A program made the position numbers and the translations under genes. Source: an uncultured Bacteroidales bacterium (GTDB taxonomy: Bacteria > Bacteroidota > Bacteroidia > Bacteroidales > Paludibacteraceae). Taken from it: 12,772 nucleotides of DNA. Positions 1 through 8,900 of this stretch are shown here, one piece after another. How positions within the stretch are numbered: position 1 is the first letter of the stretch; each line of letters starts with the position of its first letter. The stretch lies in the NCBI GenBank assembly GCA_946405045.1, contig CAMJFV010000030.1:1-12772 (forward strand), in the 5' to 3' direction. Under the pieces are notes generated by a model. It was not told the DNA's origin. It was given only the letters and a program-made list of their open reading frames with translations, and did no database searches.

Positions 1-52
1 AGCATGCATGCCTCTCACGCATGAAACTCGGGTTCAAATCCCGGATCCGCTA
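1..52 (+). tRNA. tRNA-Glu (anticodon CUC), 5' part missing at window edge
   Basis: This is the 3' part of a tRNA gene, starting in the D loop because the window begins there. It is base-for-base identical to the complete tRNA at 110-182 (positions 1-55 match 131-185). The anticodon arm has stem CATGC/GCATG and loop CTCTCAC, with anticodon CTC at 14-16, which reads the glutamate codon GAG. The T arm contains the canonical GTTCAAATC. CCA is not encoded. It is the first member of a tandem pair and is probably transcribed together with the second copy. Confidence 0.85.
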
Positions 53-109
53 CTAGAAAGAAAATAGACAGCAGACTTTGCTCGAAAGAGATTTAGAAGC
101 AGTCAGCAT

Positions 110-182
110 GGCGGATTAATGTAGTGGCCTAGCATGCATGCCTCTCACGCATGAAACTCGGGTTCAAATCCCGGATCCGCTA
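110..182 (+). tRNA. tRNA-Glu (anticodon CUC)
   Basis: A complete cloverleaf can be folded by hand. The acceptor stem is 110-116 with 175-181, the D stem ATGT/GCAT (119-122 with 132-135), the anticodon stem CATGC/GCATG (137-141 with 149-153), and the T stem TCGGG/CCCGG (158-162 with 170-174). The loop CTCTCAC puts anticodon CTC at 144-146, so it reads GAG. Features known as glutamate identity elements in E. coli tRNA-Glu are present: U11-A24, U13-G22, A46, and a four-base variable loop lacking position 47. The first acceptor pair is G1-U72, a wobble. CCA is not encoded, so the cell must add it. A terminator follows directly at 188-220. Confidence 0.93.
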
Positions 183-187
183 CTAAG

Positions 188-220
188 AAGGTTTCTCAGA
201 AATGGGAAGCCTTTTTTGTT
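188..220 (+). terminator. Intrinsic terminator of the tRNA-Glu pair
   Basis: A ten-base stem (188-197 with 204-213, including two G-U pairs) closes a six-base loop and runs into a T-rich tract from 212. It lies six bases past the tRNA 3' end, as expected for termination of the tRNA transcript. Confidence 0.8.
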
Positions 221-448
221 TTACTGATATGCAAATCCATTTGAAAAACTTCTGATTTTTGGTCTGTAAGTCGAATTCTACTATTATATAAGTGATTGCT
301 GGTGCTTTTTGTGTGAAGGATGCTCTTTTTTTGCGCTTTTTACGGCCGTGTGGAGAAAGAAAACAAATTGTACGTCCGGAACCTTGCCCGTCGGTGGTAG
401 ATGTCTAAAATCCGTGTTTTTTTCGGTTTGCTTGATGTTTTGGAAACT
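221..448. other. Intergenic spacer with no supported gene
   Basis: This AT-rich stretch lies between the + strand tRNA terminator and the minus-strand terminators of the next gene, so it sits between convergent units. I see no reading frame of useful length, no convincing RNA fold and no TAnnTTTG promoter with a sensible downstream gene. The only local symmetry noticed is a short acggccgt palindrome near 342. Confidence 0.6.
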
Positions 449-463
449 TTTGTTTTTAGATTA

Positions 464-503
464 TATAAAAAAATAGGGAATATCGTTTTGATATTCCCTA
501 TTT
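464..503 (-). terminator. Intrinsic terminator, distal copy
   Basis: A perfect 14-bp stem (471-484 with 490-503) with a five-base loop is followed on the minus strand by a run of T and a TATA tract. It is the second terminator met by transcripts leaving the 580-2745 gene and is identical to the copy at 516-555. Confidence 0.85.
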
Positions 504-515
504 GTTTTTAGATTA

Positions 516-555
516 TATAAAAAAATAGGGAATATCGTTTTGATATTCCCTATTT
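516..555 (-). terminator. Intrinsic terminator, proximal copy
   Basis: A perfect 14-bp stem (523-536 with 542-555) with a five-base loop is followed on the minus strand by seven or more T. It lies about 25 bases past the stop codon of the 580-2745 gene and is the first terminator read by that transcript. Confidence 0.88.
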
Positions 556-579
556 CATTTGTTGATATGTGAGTTTGAC

Positions 580-2745
580 TTACTTCACAATGATCTTGTA
601 AGCTTTACCGTCAACTTTCACAATGTAGATTCCCTTGTGTAGGTTGATAGCTCCAGGTTTGCCTGAGTAGACAGTCGCACCGCTTAGATTGATTACTTTT
701 ACAGTATCATTCTTGACTCCGTTTACGATCAAGCTTCCATCTTTGTAGAATACAGAGACAGCCTTGTTTGCTACGTTTGAAACACCTGCATAGCTTGAAG
801 GTGAATCATAGACAGTGATGGTCGAAGTAGACTCGTTTTCTTTACCAGTGTATGGATTTACCCAAACATACTTGATGTCGGTCTTACCTACAGATAGCTC
901 AATTGTGGCAGGAAGCTCAACTTCCTCTCCATCGATTATAGCCCATGCAACTGCTTCTTGGTTTGTGATGACTGACTTCTTAAGACTGTCGTTCTTCGCA
1001 ATATACTTGATTGCTAAAGATTCAAGTTTTACATTTGCCTTGCCTGTCAACGAATCAGCTACCACACGTATTGCGTTGATTTTAGGATCTACTTCCTCAA
1101 TATATACAGGTGCTATGCCTGGCCAACACTGAACCAAAATTCTGCTTGAATTGCCCGCTTCGTCTGTGGCTATGACTGGGATTTCGCAACTTTTAGCTCC
1201 ATTCTTGGCGGCGTTAATTACAGTCTTTATTATCTCATCAAAATCGTTTTCTGGCAATTTGATTGTTTGGATATATCCGTCTACTAAGTCATAGATTCCA
1301 TCAATAACTTTAATCTCTGATTCTGTAGTGTATCCATCCAGACCGTTGCCTGTGACATCTACGTCCATCGCGATTGCCGCAATGCTTGTTTCTTTAAGGG
1401 CAAATGGTCCTTCTGGATCAATGAATGTGTTTGTTGATGGACCTCCGTCTTTGATTTCCAAAGAACCATAGACAAACTTAGTAGGCTCTCCTATTACTGT
1501 ATTAATATTATAGGTGTTTATCTCAAAAATATTAAGATTAATGTCCACATCTTTCAAATATACAGTCTGACCTTTGACAGTTATATATGCTTCTGCTTTA
1601 TTGGCATTATGCAATTTAGTGTATACCCAAGGTCCAAATCCGATTCCATCTTCAATAGCAGTCACATAATCTTTGATCAACAGTGTCATTGGCTGGTCTA
1701 CAATCGAGTAATGGATATTCTCGATTAATATGCCATCTGCGTTAATGTAGATTTGAGAGTCTAAAACAAATGCAGAATCTGATTGAATTTTGAAACTGTT
1801 TGTTTTTGTGTACTCCAGAATCTTGTCTTCAATAACCACACCTTCAGCTGCCGTTCCTAACACTACAGTGATTTTGTAATTCAGATTGACAAGTGGCATG
1901 TCAAGAGTAATGTCGATTGTTCCGTCGATTTTACCATCGCCATACAAAATAATGGCGGCTTCTGCTGGCACGTACATGTTGTATTTGTCAACATACATGT
2001 TTGTCTTGCCATGAACAATTATTGAGCTTCCGTCATCAGCTTTACTTTGCTCATATGTAAGGTCTTCGAGCACCATTCTTTGTTTTAAAGACAATTTGGC
2101 AACAGATATCTCAAAGTCTGTCATTGTGAATGATGCTTTTCTTTGGTACAATCTTATGCCTACCGCAGACGAGTCGTTGTTTGTCTTTGTTGTGTCATTA
2201 CCTTTTCCCAAATCAACTACTTTGTTGTAGAATGGAACATCATCAAACTCCAATTCTTTAGTCACAATAGTATCTACATCCACAACTTTTGTAAGTGTGA
2301 AGTCACATGATGCAGATAATGATATGGGACCTAGACTTTTGGAACCAGTGAATGAACCAGATCCTTTTCCTTCGGTATCAATAGTGGCATCAAATTTGGT
2401 GATAGTAAGAGTTTCGTTTGCTATATCGAATATAGAGTTTGAAGACTCTTTAAATGTTATCCCATTATTAGATTCTGTTCCGTTAAGTTCAGATACGGAA
2501 GCTGATCCTTTTTGAATGTCTCCCAGCATCTGAATGCTTACGTCAAACCCAATGAACGTGATTGTATATGTACCGTCTTTGCTGTAAATGACGGTCGCAT
2601 CCACCTCATTTGACTCTCCTGTAGCGACGCCTCCGAATTTCATAGTCGCTTTATACTTGCCGGTATAATCAATGGCAAGTACTGTATTGAGTAGCCCAAA
2701 TAGTAGTGCTACTACAATAAATAATTTTGTAAATATTCTACTCAT
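580..2745 (-). CDS. Secreted beta-rich protein with calycin-like repeats and a T9SS sorting domain
   Basis: Predicted secreted or surface-attached protein of 721 residues; its exact function is not recognised. Residues 1-24 are a Sec signal peptide (start MSRIFTKLF, hydrophobic core, cleavage after VLA). Residues about 25-150 resemble the calycin-like beta-barrel domain common in Bacteroidales secreted proteins, and two further beta-rich segments (about 195-310 and 320-430) look distantly similar. The last 58 residues (664-721), with GSLIVNG, VINLSG, KGIYIVKVDG and a YKIIVK end, match the type A T9SS C-terminal sorting domain. The product is therefore expected to cross the outer membrane through the T9SS and lose this tail. 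The start at 2745 was preferred over an in-frame ATG at 2817 because AAAGGA lies seven bases upstream of it, the signal peptide begins there, and the upstream ATG lies before the predicted promoter. The gene is a separate unit from sprA, with its own promoter and a duplicated terminator. The sorting domain is well supported; the calycin-like assignment is an inference. Confidence 0.87.
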   Translation of the reverse strand: MSRIFTKLFIVVALLFGLLNTVLAIDYTGKYKATMKFGGVATGESNEVDATVIYSKDGTYTITFIGFDVSIQMLGDIQKGSASVSELNGTESNNGITFKESSNSIFDIANETLTITKFDATIDTEGKGSGSFTGSKSLGPISLSASCDFTLTKVVDVDTIVTKELEFDDVPFYNKVVDLGKGNDTTKTNNDSSAVGIRLYQRKASFTMTDFEISVAKLSLKQRMVLEDLTYEQSKADDGSSIIVHGKTNMYVDKYNMYVPAEAAIILYGDGKIDGTIDITLDMPLVNLNYKITVVLGTAAEGVVIEDKILEYTKTNSFKIQSDSAFVLDSQIYINADGILIENIHYSIVDQPMTLLIKDYVTAIEDGIGFGPWVYTKLHNANKAEAYITVKGQTVYLKDVDINLNIFEINTYNINTVIGEPTKFVYGSLEIKDGGPSTNTFIDPEGPFALKETSIAAIAMDVDVTGNGLDGYTTESEIKVIDGIYDLVDGYIQTIKLPENDFDEIIKTVINAAKNGAKSCEIPVIATDEAGNSSRILVQCWPGIAPVYIEEVDPKINAIRVVADSLTGKANVKLESLAIKYIAKNDSLKKSVITNQEAVAWAIIDGEEVELPATIELSVGKTDIKYVWVNPYTGKENESTSTITVYDSPSSYAGVSNVANKAVSVFYKDGSLIVNGVKNDTVKVINLSGATVYSGKPGAINLHKGIYIVKVDGKAYKIIVK

Positions 2746-2752
2746 AGATGAA

Positions 2753-2758
2753 TCCTTT
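2753..2758 (-). promoter_or_regulatory. Ribosome binding site that sets the start at 2745
   Basis: AAAGGA on the minus strand lies seven bases before the ATG at 2745. It supports this start over the in-frame ATG at 2817. Confidence 0.6.
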
Positions 2759-2769
2759 AAATTACTAAC

Positions 2770-2810
2770 TTCGGACAAAAGTAGAAAACTTTTTCTACCT
2801 TTTGTCTGAA
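2770..2810. repeat. Long imperfect palindrome over the promoter
   Basis: Left arm 2770-2788 and right arm 2791-2810 pair across a two-base spacer. They have 18 Watson-Crick matches, one G-T pair (2774 with 2807) and one unpaired base, either C2798 or C2799. The element covers the predicted -7 box and the likely transcription start of the 580-2745 gene. This is where an operator, or a hairpin-forming regulatory site, would sit. Confidence 0.8.
2776..2783 (-). promoter_or_regulatory. Bacteroidota -7 promoter box of the T9SS cargo gene
   Basis: The minus strand reads TACTTTTG, a match to the Bacteroidota primary-sigma -7 consensus TAnnTTTG. It would start transcription near 2770, giving a leader of about 25 bases with the AAAGGA site in it. 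No good -33 TTTG box is present at the usual distance; a TTG lies too far upstream at 2815-2817. The missing -33 match and the palindrome could mean that an activator or repressor is involved. Confidence 0.5.
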
Positions 2811-2904
2811 TTTTCAATTTTTTTTGAGATTTGAAACAAGTGTGGGGTTGGTTTGTTATTTTTCCCTATGCTTTTCTTTCTTTGTTATGTAGAAATCAAA
2901 TTGA

Positions 2905-2943
2905 CAAAAAAATAAGCCGACAGATATTAGAGTCTGTCGGCTT
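2905..2943 (-). terminator. Intrinsic terminator of the ruvA-sprA transcript
   Basis: A perfect 11-bp stem (2914-2924 with 2933-2943) with an eight-base loop is followed on the minus strand by ATTTTTTTG. It begins about 20 bases after the sprA stop codon and separates sprA from the next gene downstream. Confidence 0.93.
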
Positions 2944-2964
2944 GATTTTACTATTATTCTTCAA

Positions 2965-5900
2965 TTAGTCATCTCTAGATGTTGATTCCGTCAACAACAG
3001 ATGAAGCTTGAATCCGAATTTAGATGTTGATATTGGGTATGACGTTGATACCCTAGGCTTTGATACGCTTCTGTCGAAGAAGAATGAAACCTTCATCGCC
3101 TGACTCACAACGTATTCTGCTGTAAACTCTGCCTTTACAGTCTGTAAACCACTGCTTCTTTCTTCTATAGTGTTGGCAATGGTCTCAAATTTACGTATGA
3201 ATGCCTCTGTGTTCTTGAAGTCTATATCCAAGTTGAGATTCAAGTCGTTGTTGACTTTTGTCTTTTTCTTTTTATCAACAAATCCGATAACAACTCCGAA
3301 ATTGTCTATTCGGTATCCTCCTCCAATCTTGAATCCCTTGCTGTACGATTCTACAATCTGAAGTGCAGGAATATCTAATCCAGCAGTACGGTTTCTGTTG
3401 AACTCAAACTTCACTCGAACGCTGTTCTTCAAAGTTGTGTTGATACCAATAAGAGGATTGAATGCTTCTGTCAAGTTGACGTTGTCTACTTTTGTGCTTC
3501 TTACTAAGAATGGTGTAGCTTCATCCTCTTCTTGGATAATACCGAATCCATTAATGTCATCGTATAGCGGATCCCATCCCTGATGTTTGCTGAATGAGTT
3601 GACATTATATGTACACTTGTATCCGTGGGTGATGTTGAATGCTTTGAATCCTTCTTTCAAGATAGGTGCTTTGTTCAATAAATCCAAAGTAAATTTCCAG
3701 TTAGGAAGCATTTTTCCAACTCTGCGGATAATCTTTTCGTCTTTATTTCTGTCTATATTCTCTCCTTTATATGCAGAAAGGAATGCTGGCACAAGGACGT
3801 CAGCTGAGTTCAAAGGCACTTCAGCGTCGCCTCTGTTTGGATTTATCTTTTCGATATGTGCACGCATCTTGTAGATGTTGTCTATGAAATCGGAGAATGT
3901 CTCACTCGTTACCGTCGCACCTCGTTTGAATGACGATCTGCGTATCGCGATGTCGGTGTGACTATGTGTTCCGTTGAACAAGTCTTCTACTCCCTTGTTA
4001 TAGTTGTCAAAGTAGTATATTTCATCTCCCTTGTTCCATGACGCTGCTGCGTTCAAATCAAACTTGATACCAGTGTATGGCTCTAGGACAGTCTTTACCT
4101 GTAATGTTTGGTCGTGTGTCAAAACAATTGGGTTGACCACATCTTCAAGACCTAACTGTCCTTTGTTGAGCGCTTCTTCAATGGCATCAGCTGCTTTGTA
4201 GAATCCAAATGTGAATTTTGCACCTGGCTCACCGCTGCCTGCCTGACCTAGGAATCCACTTCCCTTATTGTATCCGTTTAGTGTTGTTCCTTCTGTAATA
4301 CGGATGTTTCCGCTTACATTTCTAACCATCATCAAACCTCTTACGAAACCATCAAGGATATCGCCAACTTTTTCGTTCTTTCTCGTCTTCTCTTTGACTG
4401 TGATTGTGATGTTGGCAACGTCTTCCTTGGCAATGATATTGATAGCGTTTTGGTCGATCACCTCATATTTCAAATCGTAAGGTTTGCCATCTTTGTCTAC
4501 TGCTTCCACGATGATTCTGTTGGCTGCAAGACGGTGGCTGATCCTTGTCTTGTTGCCCTTCTTCAGACGCAAGTTCTTTCTCTCATATGTCTTTGCCTCT
4601 TTTGCTTTTGGTGCGTCTACTACTTGATCATCCTTCTTTGTCGTGTCTTTTCTTGCGGCAAGTTTCTCATTGGCTTTCTTTGAAAGAGCATTCTTTGAGA
4701 ATTTCTTGTTCACATCTTTCAAGTAGTTCGATTTGTTGTAAAGAGTCTCCATATTGAAACGAACATCTCCGTTCCATGAACGTTTAGAGTCTGCGATGTC
4801 ATTGTTCGACGTATAAGTATTCGTGTTGAGAGTGACTCCTCTTTGCCAATCATAGTTGCCTGTGTATGACGCATTTGCAGTGATCCAGTCGAAAGCCGCT
4901 ATTTTGTTGATTGGAATAGCGTAACTGATGTTGATTTGCTGAGAGTAGTTGTAAGGCTCTCCTGCAGCCAAGAAACTTTTCAAGGTTGCTTCTCTCAAGT
5001 CTTTTGCCCACTGTGTGATAGAGTCTTCACGCAAATCATATATGTATTCACGGTTGTATTTGTATTCTCTCATACGAGGCAAGTCGAGATACTCCGAGTT
5101 GAATGCAAGCGACTCTTCTATCTCTGAATTCATTGCTGTGGCAAATGAAAGCTTGATGTTTTTAGTGAAATTCCACTTGATGTCTGCACGACGAGTCATA
5201 TTGAAATTCTTGTCCCAAGTCATGTCTGTGATGAGGTCTTTCTTTGTGATCTCTGTTGGATCTGAAGCCAATTCACGAGCCAATACTTCGTTGTATGCTC
5301 TGTCCATGTTGAGAGAGAAGGTATAACTGTTTGGCATTGGATAGAATCCAAAGTCGGTGAACAGTTTCCACTTCTTGGTCTTAAAGAATTTGGAATTCTT
5401 GAAAGGCATCAACGCTTTTGGTGATAGTGAATATGAGTAGTTGAAATCTCCACGGTATGTACGTGTCATATCATACTGCACATCAATATCATGCTCGTTA
5501 CGTTTTGTGAATGCCACAGAGAATGAGAAGTTCGCAGGGTCGTATGGCATTGGAGTCTTGCTTGTAATTCCAACTCTTACATTTGTAAGTGCGAAACTTG
5601 TTTGCTCGCTTGATACAACTGAGATTTTCTCAAGAGAATCTCTATAAGCGTCAGTCGCATTGTCCAAAGCGTCTTTTAATAGTACGTCTGTATTTGTCGG
5701 ATCGTACTTAGGTTTTTCTTTTTCTCGGCTGTGTGTTACCGTAAGTGGCATGTTGACGTGGGCTTTTTCAGGGAATAGTTTGCCCAACTGCACCGTCGCA
5801 GACATATCTAATGAGTAAATGTCTTCCATATTGCGGTCCATGACGTTGGATTCGATTCCACCAAAACCTGTTGTCTCGATACGACCTGTCGCATCAAACG

Positions 5901-8900
5901 AAGCAAAGTCGCTTAATGTGAATCCTATCTTACCTAACGCTGCCCAGCCTCCGTCTTCGTTGAATCCGGACATGCGCAACTCATCCAGCCAGATTTCCAT
6001 GTTCTTTGTCTCACCGCTTTCGTTGATTACTCCGACCATGATAGTTCGAATATCACCGAGTGATGGATGGCCTTTGACTGTCAATTCGTTGTTTCCGTAA
6101 GCTTTTGTGTAGCGCATCGTCGGATCAAAAGCTCTTCCCGCTTTGTCTGCCTTATTGCGCTCCATCTTCAAGTTCACAAAATCATCAAACGCAAAATTAA
6201 TCTCCATTGGCCAGATACCCTCTCTGCTCATCTCTCCGGCTTGAGTATAGATTACGTTGTTGATCTTATATTCGTAGTAGTTGTCTGTGTAGTCTGAACC
6301 AATACGCATGTAGAACTGAACACCGTTGGATGATTGATATGGGTCGTTGTATTCGTCCTCGAAGTGAACGAACATTTTCAGACGCTCATATTGACGAACA
6401 TCAAGAGTGGTACGTTTGTATGCACCCGCGGTCTCCTTTGGCTTCAATTGAGTCACAACCATTCGCATAGACTGCTCATTCTCTAGTCTGTCTGCACTTG
6501 TCGTAGGGTCAAGTGAACGGTCGATTCCAGGAGGCGTATCGTATCTGACTGGCTTTTTCTGTCTGTCTTTCTCATAACAAACAGAAGAAATTTGTAAAGC
6601 TTCAGTGTTAGTCTTTATATTGTTTGAGTATTTGTTGTCACTTCCCTCAAACAAAGCCTTGTCTCCGCGGCTACTGATAGTTCTCCATTCTGTACGTGTC
6701 AGATTCATGCCTCCGAAACGAAGGTATGTTGTGTCTTTGAATCCTGTCATGTACATACGTATGTAGCGGATGGATGTGAAACTAGGACCTTTTTTGTTAG
6801 TCGCATCCGAACCGTTTACGTCTGCATCTTGGAGAGGAATCTTTAGACGATACCAAGTGACATGCTTTGTCTTGTTGTTTGGAAGATTTCCTGAATTTGT
6901 CTCTGTTCGGTTAATGATGTAGTTGTCTTTCCATTTTGATGTGTCCTCAGAGAATATTTCAGGAGTGATGTTGATCACATACTCATAGTATTTTTCTCTT
7001 GTGTTAAGAGTCTTGTCTCCGTTGATATCTTCAGTGTTTGGCACCCATGATCCGGCAGTGCTGTTCTCTCCGCTTCCATCCACAATGGAATTGCCTTCCA
7101 TACCATTATAATAGTGGTAACGCTCAAGAATTTTATTTCCTTCGCTGACATTTTTCTTTCTGTAATGTATGAAATCATCTCCAGCAGGGTCAGCTGCGAA
7201 GACGTCATAATTGGCTACATTTTTGGCTGATAGTCCTTCAAGATATCTCTTGTATGTGTCAAATTCTCTTTCCTCTTCAGAACTTTTTCCGTTCAAACCA
7301 AGATCTTGATATTTGATATAATCGTTGTCGAATTTGCCAGTAGCACGGCCTAGTGGTTTTCTACCCCAAATAGTCTCGTTCTTTTTTGTTGGATCAGTCT
7401 CAGGGATAAAACGTTCCTCTGCCTCTATTTCGTTGTCATGAAGAATGTCTTCTGATATTTCACCCAAGTTGAACACCAATTTACCACTAGCGTTTTTATT
7501 GATTCCTTCTTCAGAATAAGGATCTAGTAACCAAAGCTCTAAGTACTCGATGTTGCTCTTGCTGAAATTTGTGGTTTCCAGTTTGCGCATCATACCTCCC
7601 CATCGGTCTTCTGGATTTTCCAACTCACCGTTTTGATTCATCCCGTCGACATCAAGGTTGTACATACCTCTTTCTTTTGGATAGTATGCGACGTTCAATG
7701 TAGTTATAGTAGAAGGCTCTCCGCTGATAGCCTGCTTTTTAGGATAAATCTCTTGCTCTACGACTTGACGTGTAAAATTGTTAGACATATCGTCAATTGA
7801 TATATCCTTAGGTTTACTGCTTCCGTTTCGCTGGAGTATATTGTCAATGTGATACCATGCGAAATGAGCTCTGTTCAAGCCAAATTCTATATTTTTGAAT
7901 TTCAAACTGTCTTTATCTTGGCTTCTCCAGAATCTATCGTTGTGACGAATAAAGTCAGTCTCTAAATTGTCGGTTCTGCTTCTGACTGGCACACTGGCAA
8001 GAGTCCAAGAATTGGCACTCATTATGTTGATGCTGCTTTCTGTGCCTTCGAAATCGTCTATGTATGCCACACTTTCTCCATCTTGTTCGATGGCTTTTGC
8101 GTGACCTGGAATAAGTTGAGCGAATTCTCCTGACAAAGTGAAGTTAGACGGTGCTTTGGCTTCTACTAGTGGCAATGCGTCAGTCATCTTAGTCAGCCAG
8201 TTGCTTTGGGTTGAGTACGCCGCATTAACACCCCACATAGTGTTGGATTTTGGCTCACTACCATTGTTTACCTTCTCTGTCATCGGTTTCTCGGATAGAT
8301 GCATGATAGTGGCTCCAACAGACAATTGATCGCTGAATTTATATTCAGTGTTGACTCCAATTAGGGATGTCTTTTGTGTGCTGAACATGTTTTCACTTTC
8401 CGATGTCACGTTCACTTGGGAGTTGCTGGCAAGAACAGCTTCATCCAAGATTCTGACGATACCTGCTGCATAGTCAACGGTATAGCCTGTGCCTTCTTCC
8501 AAAGTTCTACCTCCGGCAGTCACTTTTACAGAACCCTTTTTCGCATAAGGCTTGATTCTAATCTCGTTTCCAGATGATGATTTGTACTCACCTGTGATTT
8601 TGAATTTAGCATTCTCAGCGTATTCATAAGCATCCGTCTTGATGTTTGTGTATAATTTGTCAAACATCAAATCTTCACATCCTGTTCCTTTGAGTGCTTC
8701 ACCGAATGGCTCAACACATGGAAGAATGATTCTTCCCTGAGACGCGAGTACTGTATAGCCTTCGAGGAAGTCATATTTGCCATCAGACATTTTACGCTGT
8801 TTGCTGTTCAATCTGTCGGCTCCGATGACTTTAATCCATTTTTGATTCTTTACCTGTCCTTCTTTTGCATAGTCAAGATATAGACCACCACTGCTCAAAC

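Larger units (their letters stand above)
449..555. repeat. Tandem duplication of a 52-bp terminator unit
   Basis: Positions 449-503 and 501-555 are the same 55-base sequence at an offset of 52, overlapping by three bases. Each unit holds a T-rich segment, an ATTATAT tract, a run of seven A and one complete 14-bp hairpin. No mismatches were seen between copies, which points to a recent duplication or to ongoing homogenisation. Confidence 0.95.

Noticed and set aside
1..185. Duplicated tRNA 3' end as the att sites of an integrated element
   Set aside because: The second copy is a full tRNA and the repeat reaches back at least into the D loop, with only 57 bases between copies and no integrase, so a plain tandem tRNA pair fits better.
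449..555. A start of a CRISPR-like array, since a hairpin repeat occurs twice
   Set aside because: The two units abut with no spacer between them and each is a standard hairpin plus T tract in terminator position.
815..1132. A 105-codon + strand open frame antisense to the T9SS cargo gene
   Set aside because: It lies wholly opposite a well-supported gene, has no signal or motif, and has no promoter or ribosome site; the same applies to the other + strand frames opposite sprA and ddh.
2746..2817. A 24-residue N-terminal extension of the cargo gene from the ATG at 2817
   Set aside because: It would put 24 mostly polar residues before the signal peptide and would need transcription from upstream of the predicted -7 box. 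The ATG at 2745 has a well-spaced AAAGGA and begins the signal peptide.
2770..2820. The promoter palindrome plus T-rich tail as a + strand terminator
   Set aside because: No + strand gene precedes it, the stem is AT-rich, and the sprA terminator at 2905-2943 already accounts for termination in this gap.
6975..7208. A 77-codon open frame on the same strand as sprA, in another frame
   Set aside because: It lies wholly inside sprA, resembles no known family, and sprA's own frame is continuous and clearly coding across it.
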